From positions 3,951,777 through 4,015,776 of the forward strand of contig NZ_CP019335.1 in assembly GCF_002813915.1 (NCBI RefSeq): a stretch of 64,000 nt of DNA, in the 5' to 3' direction. The translations under genes were made by a program, and so were the position numbers. Source of the stretch: Tenacibaculum sp. SZ-18. Lineage in GTDB: Bacteria; Bacteroidota; Bacteroidia; Flavobacteriales; Flavobacteriaceae. Below, piece after piece: positions 1-7,979 of the stretch. Numbering within the stretch: the stretch's first letter is position 1; each line of letters starts with the position of its first letter. The notes below the pieces were generated by a model. It saw nothing but the letters and a program-made list of their open reading frames with translations, ran no database searches and was not told the origin of the DNA.

Positions 1-309
1 CAATTAGTAGAAAAAGCTTGGGGAGACGAAAACTTCAAGAATGAGTTAATCGCAAATCCGGTAGATGCTATTGAAAAATTAACAGGTAAAAAGCTTGATT
101 TACCAGAAGGAAAAAAGATTGTGGTAAGAGATCAAACAAATGAATCAAGCGTATATATAAATATACCTGCTAAGCCTAATATAGAAGATTTGCAATTAAC
201 TGAAGAACAGTTAGAAGCAGTTGCTGGTGGTGCTGATTTAGGAGATTTAATAGATGTAATAAAAGATATTCTTACTCCAACTATACCAACATTTCCTACA
301 ATATTGTAA
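1..309 (+). CDS. NHLP-leader RiPP precursor peptide, 5' end cut by window edge
   Basis: The reading frame is open from the first base and ends at TAA 307-309, so about 102 residues are visible and the start lies outside the window. The N-terminal part matches the nitrile-hydratase-alpha-like leader of its neighbours: an AWGDENFK stretch, ANPVDAIEKLTG, VRDQTNES, YINIPAKPN and then LTEEQLEAVAGG. The Gly-Gly is the expected leader cleavage site. The core after it is about 25 residues, starts ADLGDLIDVIKD and ends in a Pro/Thr-rich tail. It has no Cys, so thioether or disulfide chemistry on the core is unlikely. Family membership is well supported; the mature product is unknown. Confidence 0.88.
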   Translation, partial: QLVEKAWGDENFKNELIANPVDAIEKLTGKKLDLPEGKKIVVRDQTNESSVYINIPAKPNIEDLQLTEEQLEAVAGGADLGDLIDVIKDILTPTIPTFPTIL

Positions 310-374
310 GACTTAATTACAATATCACTCAAAACGAAATTATAATAAATATCAACAATAATAAAATAGAAATC

Positions 375-713
375 ATGGAATCGAGAAATGAAGGTCAGCT
401 ATTTCAACAAGTTATAACGGAAGCATGGGAAAATGCTAATTTTAAAACGGAATTAGTAGCAAATCCAGTTGCGGCAATTGAAGAATTAACTGGAGTGCGT
501 ATTAATTTGCCTGAAGGGAAGACCTTAATTGTAAGAGATCAAACGGATCAATCTGTGATCTATATAAATATTCCTGCTAAACCTAATATCGATGATTTGG
601 AATTGAATGAGGAACAATTAGAGGTAATTGCTGGTGGAGGCATTATTTTTCCAATCATAAATCTTGATTTTTTAAACTGGGTACCAGGTGAAGATGGTGG
701 AGGTCATAAATAA
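375..713 (+). CDS. NHLP-leader RiPP precursor peptide
   Basis: A 112-residue peptide starting at ATG 375. The leader is nearly the same as in the upstream copy (ENANFKTELVANPVAAIEELTG, then VRDQTDQS, YINIPAKPN, LNEEQLEVIAGG). After Gly-Gly the core is about 24 residues: hydrophobic and aromatic (IIFPIINLDFLNW), then acidic and Gly-rich, ending GGGHK. It has no Cys. The conserved leader with an unrelated core is the usual pattern for a precursor family processed by shared enzymes (established for NHLP/proteusin-type leaders). It is preceded by a 65-bp AT-rich spacer. Confidence 0.88.
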   Translation: MESRNEGQLFQQVITEAWENANFKTELVANPVAAIEELTGVRINLPEGKTLIVRDQTDQSVIYINIPAKPNIDDLELNEEQLEVIAGGGIIFPIINLDFLNWVPGEDGGGHK

Positions 714-787
714 TTAGTCAGTGTTAATGACATTTTTATCATAATGCTTCACATCATATTTATGCTATATTTCACACATAAAAACAT

Positions 788-1060
788 ATAACAATTAAAG
801 AAAAACAGCAAAAATCACAAGAGCAATTTCAAGTTATATTAAGAAAAGCGTGAGGAGAAGAGACTTTTAAACAAGATTTAATAGCAAACCCTATTGATAC
901 GATTGAAAAGGTAACTAGATAACGTATTAATTCACATGAAGGTAAAACCTTAATATTAAAATATCAAAGGGATGATTCTAAGGTTTATATAAATATCTCA
1001 CCATAATCCAACATGGAAGATTTAGAACTAAGTGAAGAGCAATTATAGGTAAATAGCATG
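788..1060 (+). pseudogene. Decayed NHLP-leader precursor gene
   Basis: Reading in frame from 788 restores the leader seen in the neighbours: FKQDLIANPIDTIEKVT, GKTLIL, SKVYINI, MEDLELSEEQL. The frame is broken by TGA at 851-853 (where neighbours have Trp), TAA at 920-922, TAA at 1004-1006 and TAG at 1046-1048. The start codon position reads ATA (788-790) instead of ATG. The Gly-Gly site and core are no longer recognisable. No frameshift is needed across the leader, so point mutations alone explain the decay. Confidence 0.85.
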
Positions 1061-1181
1061 CGATGGTGTTATACAGCCAACATGGAGGATAATATTTACA
1101 TTACCAACCGATTCGTTAAACGATTGATGTGAATAATAAGAATAATAATTAATTAAATAATAACAATTAAACTTTAATATT

Positions 1182-1547
1182 ATGGAGATTACAAGAGAAC
1201 AAAAATTACTGCAACAAGTAGTAAGCGAAGCTTGGGAAAATGCTGATTTTAAATCAAAATTAATAGCAAATCCATTAGAGGCTATAGAGGATTTAACAGG
1301 AGAAAAGTTAAGTATTCCAAAAGGTAAAACCTTTGTAGTGAGAGATCAAACTGATGAGAGTACAGTATATATTAACATACCTGCTAAACAGGAATTAGAG
1401 GATGTCGAATTAAACGAAGACCAGTTAGAGGTTGTAGCGGGAGGTGTTATTGGTGGACCCAATGGGGGAAGTTGTGTTGTAAATCCTTTTTACAATATTT
1501 TGAAACCTGAACACGTATTTGATCCAACACAAGAAACTCAAATTTAA
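1182..1547 (+). CDS. NHLP-leader RiPP precursor peptide with one core Cys
   Basis: A 121-residue precursor. The leader shares EAWENADFKSKLIANPLEAIEDLTG, VRDQTDES, YINIPAK and LNEDQLEVVAGG with the other copies. The core of about 33 residues starts VIGGPNGGSCVV and contains a single Cys plus several Pro, and ends polar (QETQI). It differs in sequence and composition from every other core in the array. It belongs to the subgroup with the VRDQT/IPAK leader. The spacer to the next gene is only 11 bp, consistent with co-transcription of 1182-2352. Confidence 0.88.
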   Translation: MEITREQKLLQQVVSEAWENADFKSKLIANPLEAIEDLTGEKLSIPKGKTFVVRDQTDESTVYINIPAKQELEDVELNEDQLEVVAGGVIGGPNGGSCVVNPFYNILKPEHVFDPTQETQI

Positions 1548-1558
1548 AATATAATATT

Positions 1559-1942
1559 ATGAAAAGAACATTAGAACAACAAGAAAAAGGAAAAGAATTA
1601 CACCAAATGTTAGTGCAAAAAGCATGGGAGAGTGCAACCTTTAAAGAAAAGTTAATTAACAACCCTTATAAAACTATTTCTGAAATTACAGGCGCAAATA
1701 TTTCTAATGATGTTAAGTTAGTCGTGGAAGATCAAACAGATTCTAATATTTTTTATATTAATATTCCAAGAAAGTTTGATGTTGATGAAATTGAATTGAC
1801 AGACGAGCAATTAGAAACTATATCGGGTGGAGGCGATTTAATTACTGGAGCTACAATTGCAGCTGGTGTTGCAGTAGCTACTTTGCTCGGAGCTGCATTT
1901 TCTTTTGGATATGGTGTAGGTAAAGATATAGCTACAAAATAG
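1559..1942 (+). CDS. NHLP-leader RiPP precursor, hydrophobic Gly/Ala-rich core
   Basis: A 127-residue precursor of the second leader subgroup, which has VEDQTDS, YINIPRK and IELTDEQLETISGG in place of VRDQT and IPAK. The core after Gly-Gly (about 37 residues) is a Gly/Ala/Val-rich hydrophobic segment with small-residue spacing (TGATIAAGVAVATLLGAA) and a short charged end (GKDIATK). This composition suggests a membrane-active helix, as in many bacteriocins, but that is inference. It lies 11 bp after the previous precursor and 26 bp before the next. Confidence 0.87.
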   Translation: MKRTLEQQEKGKELHQMLVQKAWESATFKEKLINNPYKTISEITGANISNDVKLVVEDQTDSNIFYINIPRKFDVDEIELTDEQLETISGGGDLITGATIAAGVAVATLLGAAFSFGYGVGKDIATK

Positions 1943-1968
1943 TTTATTATTAAAAATTAACAGAAGAA

Positions 1969-2352
1969 ATGATTACACAAGAACAGATAAATCAAGGGCA
2001 AGAATTTTTAAACACCCTAATACAGAAATCATGGGATAGTCCAGAATTTAAGAATCAATTAATAACTAATCCAAAACAAACTATTAAGAAAGTTACAGGT
2101 TTAGACTCAGACGTATTAGCAGATGAGGGAAAAATTATAGTCGAAGATCAAACTAATCGTGATATAATTTATTTAAATATACCCAGAAAAGTAGATGTAG
2201 ATGAATTTGAATTAACTGATGAGCAATTAGACACTGTGTCTGGTGGTGATGTAGTTGTAGGCACACTTATTGTTGTAGGTGTATTAGCTGGAGCATCCCT
2301 AGTGGCTGCTGGTGCAGGTGCTGTAGTAGGTTACTATGCAAATAAAAAATAA
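1969..2352 (+). CDS. NHLP-leader RiPP precursor, hydrophobic Gly/Ala-rich core
   Basis: A 127-residue precursor and the closest relative of the copy just upstream: VEDQTNR, YLNIPRK, FELTDEQLDTVSGG. The core (about 35 residues) is again a long Val/Ala/Gly stretch (VGVLAGASLVAAGAGAVVG) ending YYANKK. The two adjacent hydrophobic-core genes could act as a two-component pair, which is inference. The next reading frame (small membrane protein) starts 16 bp after this stop. Confidence 0.87.
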   Translation: MITQEQINQGQEFLNTLIQKSWDSPEFKNQLITNPKQTIKKVTGLDSDVLADEGKIIVEDQTNRDIIYLNIPRKVDVDEFELTDEQLDTVSGGDVVVGTLIVVGVLAGASLVAAGAGAVVGYYANKK

Positions 2353-2368
2353 ATTTATATATTCGTTT

Positions 2369-2563
2369 ATGAATAAAAATAAAGATGATATAAATATTAC
2401 GAAAGCAGGCATTGTTTGTATTGTAGGATTAATTTTAATGTACTATGGTTCTCATGTAAAAGAATTGGGATCAAAAAAAACGGGTTATGCTCTAATGTCA
2501 ATCGGTCTTTTAATATGTTTTATAAATGCAGTTTTTTGGATTCTTAAATTATTCAAAAAATAA
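2369..2563 (+). CDS. Small two-TM membrane protein, possible immunity protein
   Basis: A 64-residue protein starting at ATG 2369; a longer frame opens upstream at 2336, but it overlaps the preceding precursor. It has two hydrophobic segments (about residues 12-27, GIVCIVGLILMYYG, and 40-58, ALMSIGLLICFINAVFW), a Lys-rich loop and a Lys-rich C-terminus. It follows the two hydrophobic-core precursors directly and is followed by a strong terminator. Small basic two-TM proteins next to bacteriocin genes are often immunity proteins; that role is inferred from position and size only. Confidence 0.65.
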   Translation: MNKNKDDINITKAGIVCIVGLILMYYGSHVKELGSKKTGYALMSIGLLICFINAVFWILKLFKK

Positions 2564-2612
2564 TAGATTAATTCATACAATATAAATATTTTAAGATTCA
2601 TCAGATACCTCA

Positions 2613-2652
2613 AAAAGCCAAAATAGATCCATTATCTATTTTGGTTTTTTTG
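2613..2652 (+). terminator. Rho-independent terminator after the peptide array
   Basis: A 12-bp stem (GCCAAAATAGAT paired with ATCTATTTTGGT, one G-T pair) with a CCATT loop, flanked by A-run and T-run. It ends the precursor/membrane protein unit and separates it from the JmjC gene. The A-run on the left means it could also work on the minus strand. Confidence 0.8.
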
Positions 2653-2856
2653 ACAATTTTAATTTCTGTGATATTTTTTAATAAATAGAAAAGTCTGAAC
2701 TTGTAAATAGTTTGTTAACTCCTATAATTCAATTACAAATTATAATAAGTAATATGTAAAACAGTTAAAAACATTCAAGTAGAATATTTATTTTTTTTTG
2801 GCATTATCGTCATTCTTATAAAAATTATCTTTATTTCTCAAGATATACACATTATA

Positions 2857-4059
2857 ATGAAAACAGATAACAACAACTTCAATTTTGATAAATTAATAGA
2901 ACCAAAAAAATCAGCGGATTTTATATCAGATTTTTGGGAAAACAAATTTTTATATAATAAAAGGAAAAATAAAGAATATTTTAAAGATATATTCTCTATT
3001 CAAGATTTTGATTCGATTTTAGAGTATGGTCAACCCAAAGGAAGTAACTTAAGAGTGGTTAAAAACCAGGAGCCATTAATATCTTCCAAATATGAAAATA
3101 ACGATGGAAGTTTGAATTTAAACCAACTTTATGTTTGTTATGCAGATGGCTATACTATTGTGGTTAATGAAATTAATAAATATTGTAAACCTATTAATAA
3201 CTTGGTTCATAATATGAGACAAGAGTTAAGCCATGATGTTACAGCGAATGCTTACTTAACACCTGTAAATCAAAAAGCATTGGCACCTCATTATGATACC
3301 CATGATGTTTTTGTATTACAAATTTCTGGTAAGAAGCATTGGAATTTTTATGATGATGCCAATTATAAAACACCTTTATTAAATAGTTTTCAACCTATAT
3401 TTCAAGAAGGTCAATTATCAGGTAAAAAAGAAGTTACTATAGAAGCTGGAGACTTAATGTATATTCCAAGGGGTTTACCTCATGAGGCTTATACTACAGA
3501 TGAATCTTCACTACATTTAACAATAGGCATTTATCCAACACAACATGTAGATTTATTGTCTAAAGCGGTTCAATCTTTGGCGCAAAATGATATAGATTTA
3601 AGAAAAGCACTACCAGTAGGTTTTTTAAATTTTACTGAAGTTGAAAAAAGGAAATTTATAAAAGAGATATCTTCTAAATTTAGTGATACATTAGAAAAGA
3701 TATTAGTTGAGGGTAATTTAGAGAATACATTATTTACTGTAAGTGATGAATTTAGAAATAAAGTACAACCCAAGTCAGACGGTCATTTTGCTCAAATAGA
3801 TAAAATTGATTCTCTAACATTAGAATCTAAACTTATTAAAAGAGATAATATGCCTACTAAGGTAGTTGATAACGGTCAATATAGCAGAATTTTGTTTCCT
3901 GGAAATGTTATTAAAGGACCTGCACAAATTTCATCTGTTTTCCAATTCATTGCTGAGTCGGATACTTTTGAGGTTCGAGATATTCCTAAAGTAAATGATG
4001 CTAACAAATTAAAATTAGCGAAAAGACTTATAAGAGGAGGATTATTAAAAACAGTATAA
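2857..4059 (+). CDS. JmjC/cupin-type Fe(II)/2-oxoglutarate oxygenase
   Basis: A 400-residue protein with a JmjC domain like bacterial ribosomal oxygenases (YcfD type). Visible iron ligands are the HxD motif H145/D147 (HYDTHDVFVLQ) and distal H209 (GDLMYIPRGLPHEAY); SGKKHWNFY follows the first motif as expected for this fold. The C-terminal part (about 250-400) is probably the dimerisation/winged-helix region of the family. Known relatives hydroxylate amino-acid side chains of proteins or peptides. Sitting just behind an array of leader peptides, it is the natural candidate tailoring enzyme; that link is inference. It has its own terminator downstream and a 293-bp gap upstream, so it is probably transcribed separately. 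Confidence 0.8.
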   Translation: MKTDNNNFNFDKLIEPKKSADFISDFWENKFLYNKRKNKEYFKDIFSIQDFDSILEYGQPKGSNLRVVKNQEPLISSKYENNDGSLNLNQLYVCYADGYTIVVNEINKYCKPINNLVHNMRQELSHDVTANAYLTPVNQKALAPHYDTHDVFVLQISGKKHWNFYDDANYKTPLLNSFQPIFQEGQLSGKKEVTIEAGDLMYIPRGLPHEAYTTDESSLHLTIGIYPTQHVDLLSKAVQSLAQNDIDLRKALPVGFLNFTEVEKRKFIKEISSKFSDTLEKILVEGNLENTLFTVSDEFRNKVQPKSDGHFAQIDKIDSLTLESKLIKRDNMPTKVVDNGQYSRILFPGNVIKGPAQISSVFQFIAESDTFEVRDIPKVNDANKLKLAKRLIRGGLLKTV

Positions 4060-4080
4060 TAATCTTCGATAGAAATTTAA

Positions 4081-4116
4081 AAAAGCACTCAGAGTAAATT
4101 TTGAGTGCTTTTTTTA
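4081..4116 (+). terminator. Rho-independent terminator after the JmjC gene
   Basis: Stem GCACTCA paired with TGAGTGC, extended by flanking A and T runs (AAAA before, TTTTTTT after), 22 bp past the JmjC stop codon. Confidence 0.85.
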
Positions 4117-4171
4117 TTAAGATACACTAAGTATTCATAGCTAAGTATTAAAGTTTTCAACACAATTTCAA

Positions 4172-4195
4172 TAGGGGGATTCCCCCTTTTTTCTT
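4172..4195 (+). terminator. GC hairpin plus T-run upstream of the eCIS genes
   Basis: AGGGGG-ATT-CCCCCT forms a tight GC stem followed by TTTTTTC, an intrinsic terminator shape. It lies 120 bp before the first eCIS gene and about 60 bp after the previous terminator. It may be a second terminator that insulates the eCIS cluster, or an attenuator if transcription starts upstream of it. Confidence 0.55.
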
Positions 4196-4277
4196 TCTCA
4201 AAACCCCTGAATTAATTCAAGGAAAACAACATAATTAAAACCGTTTTTTTATTGCGATAAATTAATAAATCCGATAG

Positions 4278-4285
4278 TAGTTTTG
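4278..4285 (+). promoter_or_regulatory. Candidate -7 box for the eCIS operon
   Basis: TAGTTTTG fits the Bacteroidota -7 consensus TAnnTTTG and would start transcription around 4292, about 26 nt before the first eCIS ATG. The best upstream TTG (4252-4254) is 23 nt away rather than the usual 19-20, so the match is partial. Confidence 0.4.
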
Positions 4286-4317
4286 AGGTTGACCACCAAC
4301 CAAATAAACTACTAGTA

Positions 4318-4893
4318 ATGATCTATGAGATATTACAAATCATTTCAGAAGAGTTAAATGATTATCTAGATGAAAATGCCGTGTCGCTGGCAAATATTGC
4401 TGATGCTGACGTAGAAGGGAGTTCTTCAGGAAATTTTCCAGACATAGCATTGTCACTGATAAATCTACAAGAAGAGTTTGCTCTTAAAAACATACGAAAT
4501 GATTACGTAAATAATAGTTCAGTTACATATAAAAACCCTAAGGTTTATTTAAACCTTTTCATCCTTTTTAGTGTTAATAAGTCTACTTACACGGAGTCTT
4601 TAAAAAGTTTGACAAAGCTTATTGCATTCTTCCAAGGAAAGAAAGTTTTTACACAAGCAAATTCAAATTATCAAAATGTTGATGGAATTGAAAACATAAA
4701 AAGTTTCAAGTTCATTACAGAACTCTACACTCCAACTTTTGAAGAACTCAACTTCATTTGGGGAACACTTGGTGGAAAACAAAAACCATCTGTATTATAT
4801 AAAATTACACTGCTCGAAATCGAAAGAGAGGTAATTGCTAAGGAAGGTTCAGTAATCTCAGAGATGCAAAGAAATTCTTTAATCAACAATTAA
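4318..4893 (+). CDS. eCIS DUF4255 family protein (Pvc16/Afp16-like cap)
   Basis: A 191-residue protein starting MIYEILQIISEELNDYL, the typical beginning of DUF4255. This family is found in nearly all extracellular contractile injection systems and corresponds to Afp16/Pvc16, the tube-terminating/cap protein that fixes particle length. First gene of the 30-kb co-directional cluster, 3 bp before the next gene. Family assignment is by the N-terminal pattern, size and first position in the cluster. Confidence 0.82.
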   Translation: MIYEILQIISEELNDYLDENAVSLANIADADVEGSSSGNFPDIALSLINLQEEFALKNIRNDYVNNSSVTYKNPKVYLNLFILFSVNKSTYTESLKSLTKLIAFFQGKKVFTQANSNYQNVDGIENIKSFKFITELYTPTFEELNFIWGTLGGKQKPSVLYKITLLEIEREVIAKEGSVISEMQRNSLINN

Positions 4894-4896
4894 CAA

Positions 4897-5958
4897 ATGG
4901 TCTATAAAACACTTTTTAATATTGATGTGTTACATGCTTATTTTCTTGATAGAGGGGAAAAGAAATACCACGCTGCAAATGCCAGTGATGAATTGTCTGA
5001 TAAGGAGAAAAATGAACTTATTCGATCTTATAACTTATTCGATTTCATTGAGGTTGTACCAAATAAGAGGACAAAAATTTTAGCAAAAAACCATCGAATT
5101 TTAATTAGAAATCATTCAAAGGGATTGAGGGTTTTAACAAGTTCGTTAAAGGTTAATTCCGAAGAAGGAAATAATACTGTAGAGAGGTATAATCCAATTA
5201 TCGAATTGTCAGATGATACAACATTTACATTCTTCATAAAAATTAAAGATAGATTCTTCCTGAATTATTCAGATATAACAGATAAGAAAAATAACAGACT
5301 CTATCTCTTAACTAATGTTAGCTCATCTGTTTCCAACTTATTTACATCAAATGGAAATATTGAAAAATGGGATGAATTTTTAATCACGGAAAGAGAATCA
5401 AGAAAACTAGTTTATGAGTTAGAAAAAGAACAAGAGTTCGATACAGTTTCTCCAAAACTTGTTACGATTTCTAGTATCGATGAATCTTTAATTGAAAGTA
5501 TTGAGGATAAAATAGTAGCGGATACTTCATTGACTGAATCAGAGAGTGATATCTACAATTACTTAAACAATTCTGTTCAACATTTAAAAAACACAGGAGT
5601 AATAGGTGTTTTAAAAGTGAAAGTTGCGGGTGAAGCTAATTCAGATCTAACAGAAATTGTTGATACCGAAAATCTAGAAACCGGACTCTTTGATGTTCAA
5701 AAACAATGTCTCTTAAAATCTGCGCCAGATTTTCAAATCTATATTGAAAATAAGAAAACATATTGGAGATACAAACAACAGTCTGAAAATCAAATAATGG
5801 TAACAAATCAAGAGTATCCACTTACCAAAAACGGGAAAGTTGAAATAGAAAAATCTGATGTTACTCCTCAACCCCAAGGAACGCTGTTTTTTCCAAATCC
5901 TACTATTGAAAGTATCACTCAAGAAGAACAAGATTACTATTCGGAAATATTCATTTAA
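4897..5958 (+). CDS. Uncharacterised eCIS-cluster protein between cap and sheath
   Basis: A 353-residue soluble protein with no signal peptide or membrane segment and no motif I recognise. The N-terminus (MVYKTLFNIDVLHAYFLDRG) is followed by a beta-rich, charged sequence. It starts 3 bp after the DUF4255 gene and ends 21 bp before the sheath gene, so it is almost surely part of the particle operon. It has no counterpart I can name in the Afp/PVC set. Structural, assembly or accessory roles are all possible. Confidence 0.7.
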   Translation: MVYKTLFNIDVLHAYFLDRGEKKYHAANASDELSDKEKNELIRSYNLFDFIEVVPNKRTKILAKNHRILIRNHSKGLRVLTSSLKVNSEEGNNTVERYNPIIELSDDTTFTFFIKIKDRFFLNYSDITDKKNNRLYLLTNVSSSVSNLFTSNGNIEKWDEFLITERESRKLVYELEKEQEFDTVSPKLVTISSIDESLIESIEDKIVADTSLTESESDIYNYLNNSVQHLKNTGVIGVLKVKVAGEANSDLTEIVDTENLETGLFDVQKQCLLKSAPDFQIYIENKKTYWRYKQQSENQIMVTNQEYPLTKNGKVEIEKSDVTPQPQGTLFFPNPTIESITQEEQDYYSEIFI

Positions 5959-5979
5959 TAAAAACTAAAATTAATAATT

Positions 5980-7935
5980 ATGTCAGCTTACAAAACACCA
6001 GGAGTTTACGTTGAAGAAATCGTAAAATTTCCACCATCGGTGGCACAAGTAGAAACAGCAATACCTGCATTTATTGGGTATACAGAAAAAGCAACAAAGA
6101 AAATTAAAGGAGACTTAAAAGGTGTTCCAACTCGAATCACTTCAATGTTAGAGTTTGAAACTTTCTTCGGATATGCTAAACCAGAAACAGGAATTGAAGC
6201 AACTATAGAAGATGGATTAGTTTCTGCTGTTGTGCCAGATGCCTCTAGTAGATCTCCGTTCTTAATGTACTATAGTTTACAATTGTATTTTGCAAACGGA
6301 GGAGGACCTTGTTATATCACTTCTGTTGGAAGATACGGAGATTCAAGTTTATTAGATTCATTAGATTCACCAATTACAGCAATCACTTCAGATGCTGATT
6401 TCAGAACAGGTTTGACTGAGGTTAGAAAAGTTGATGAGGTAACGTTACTTGTTTTTCCTGATGCAACAGCCTTAACAGATGAAACTACTTTTTATGAATT
6501 ATATAAATCAGCCTTAGATCAGTGCAGAGAATTACAAGATCGTTTTGCGATTATCGATACAAGAACTTATGATCCTGCAGCGTCTGGAGGAACATTTCCT
6601 AATGTAGATATGTTAAGAGGTAAAATAGGATCAGAGAAGGATACATTGAAATATGGAGCAGCTTATTTTCCATTCTTGAAAACAATACTTGATTATAAAT
6701 ATGATGAAAGTACTACGAACGTTACAATTAGTACCTCTTCTCCAAGAAATTTACAAAATGAGGCCCAATCGGCTTCTGATAATATCGACACCACTGATTT
6801 AGCAACTTTTTTAACAGATATTCAAGGCTTAGCGGCTACAGTTGCGGGAATTACGGGACCAGACGAAGACCCAGATTCAGTTGCTGAAATTCCGAATATA
6901 GTGACTAAAATTAATAGCATTAAAACATTCCTAACGAATTTAAAATCTGATTTAGAAGGAGTAATTGATTTAGCACGAACTGATGGAACTGCAGTTTCTG
7001 AGGCAAATGCTCTTGATACTTGGGTTACAAATGAAATTGAATCTTTACAGTTAGATTTAAACAAAGCTATTGATCGTTTAAATGATGATGATACTAAAAC
7101 AAAAGTTTTAAATGAAATTTCTGATTCAACAGCGAGTGATCCTTCATTACAACGATCTCTAGGAACTCATACTTCATCAACAGATTCTATAGTTGATAAA
7201 ATTGCAACTTTAATAGCTTCTGGTGAATTAAAAGATTTAATCGATAATCTTCCAACAGCAAGTAGCAGTGCTTCGGTAGTTACTCTTGCAGATTTAAAGT
7301 CAAGTAATGATGCTCAATATAATTTAGTAAAAGCAGAGATTGCAAACTTACCATTAGAATTACCACCAAGTAGTGCTATGGCTGGAATTTATGCACGCGT
7401 TGATGAAGATCGTGGAGTATGGAAAGCTCCTGCGAACGTAAGCCTAAATTACGTTATTGAACCAAGTTTAAACATTTCTCATGAAGATCAACGACAACTT
7501 AATGTTGATGAAAATGGCGGAAAATCAGTAAATGCAATCAGAACATTTGTTGGAAAAGGAAATTTAGTTTGGGGAGCAAGAACATTAGCTGGAAATGATA
7601 ACGAGTGGAGATATATTTCTGTAAGACGTTTCTTTAATATGGCTGAAGAGTCAATTAAAAAAGCAACTGAACAGTTTGTTTTTGAGCCAAATGACAAAAA
7701 TACGTGGATTCGTGTAAAAGCCATGATTGACAACTTCTTAACTACTCAATGGAGAGCTGGAGCATTAGCAGGGCCAACACCAGATAAAGCATTTTATGTA
7801 AGTGTAGGTTTAGGTGAAACAATGACAGCACAAGATATCCTTGAAGGTAATATGATTATTGAAATAGGAATGGCTGTGGTACGTCCAGCAGAATTTATCA
7901 TTCTTAAGTTCTCACATAAAATGCAAGAAGCATAA
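5980..7935 (+). CDS. eCIS contractile tail sheath protein
   Basis: A 651-residue sheath protein (Afp2-4/Pvc2-4, phage tail sheath superfamily). The start, YKTPGVYVEEI followed by AIPAFIGYT, is the family signature. The C-terminal part has GVWKAPAN, WGARTL, RRFFNMAEESI, FVFEPND and TQWRAGALAG, all typical of the conserved sheath core. Between about residues 240 and 470 lies a Ser/Thr/Ala/Asp-rich insertion that splits the core and probably forms a surface domain. It contracts around the tube to drive injection. Only one sheath gene is present, whereas Afp and PVC have three. Confidence 0.95.
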   Translation: MSAYKTPGVYVEEIVKFPPSVAQVETAIPAFIGYTEKATKKIKGDLKGVPTRITSMLEFETFFGYAKPETGIEATIEDGLVSAVVPDASSRSPFLMYYSLQLYFANGGGPCYITSVGRYGDSSLLDSLDSPITAITSDADFRTGLTEVRKVDEVTLLVFPDATALTDETTFYELYKSALDQCRELQDRFAIIDTRTYDPAASGGTFPNVDMLRGKIGSEKDTLKYGAAYFPFLKTILDYKYDESTTNVTISTSSPRNLQNEAQSASDNIDTTDLATFLTDIQGLAATVAGITGPDEDPDSVAEIPNIVTKINSIKTFLTNLKSDLEGVIDLARTDGTAVSEANALDTWVTNEIESLQLDLNKAIDRLNDDDTKTKVLNEISDSTASDPSLQRSLGTHTSSTDSIVDKIATLIASGELKDLIDNLPTASSSASVVTLADLKSSNDAQYNLVKAEIANLPLELPPSSAMAGIYARVDEDRGVWKAPANVSLNYVIEPSLNISHEDQRQLNVDENGGKSVNAIRTFVGKGNLVWGARTLAGNDNEWRYISVRRFFNMAEESIKKATEQFVFEPNDKNTWIRVKAMIDNFLTTQWRAGALAGPTPDKAFYVSVGLGETMTAQDILEGNMIIEIGMAVVRPAEFIILKFSHKMQEA

Positions 7936-7979
7936 TTAAATAAGTTAAGTAAAATTTAAAAACATAAAATAAAGAAATC

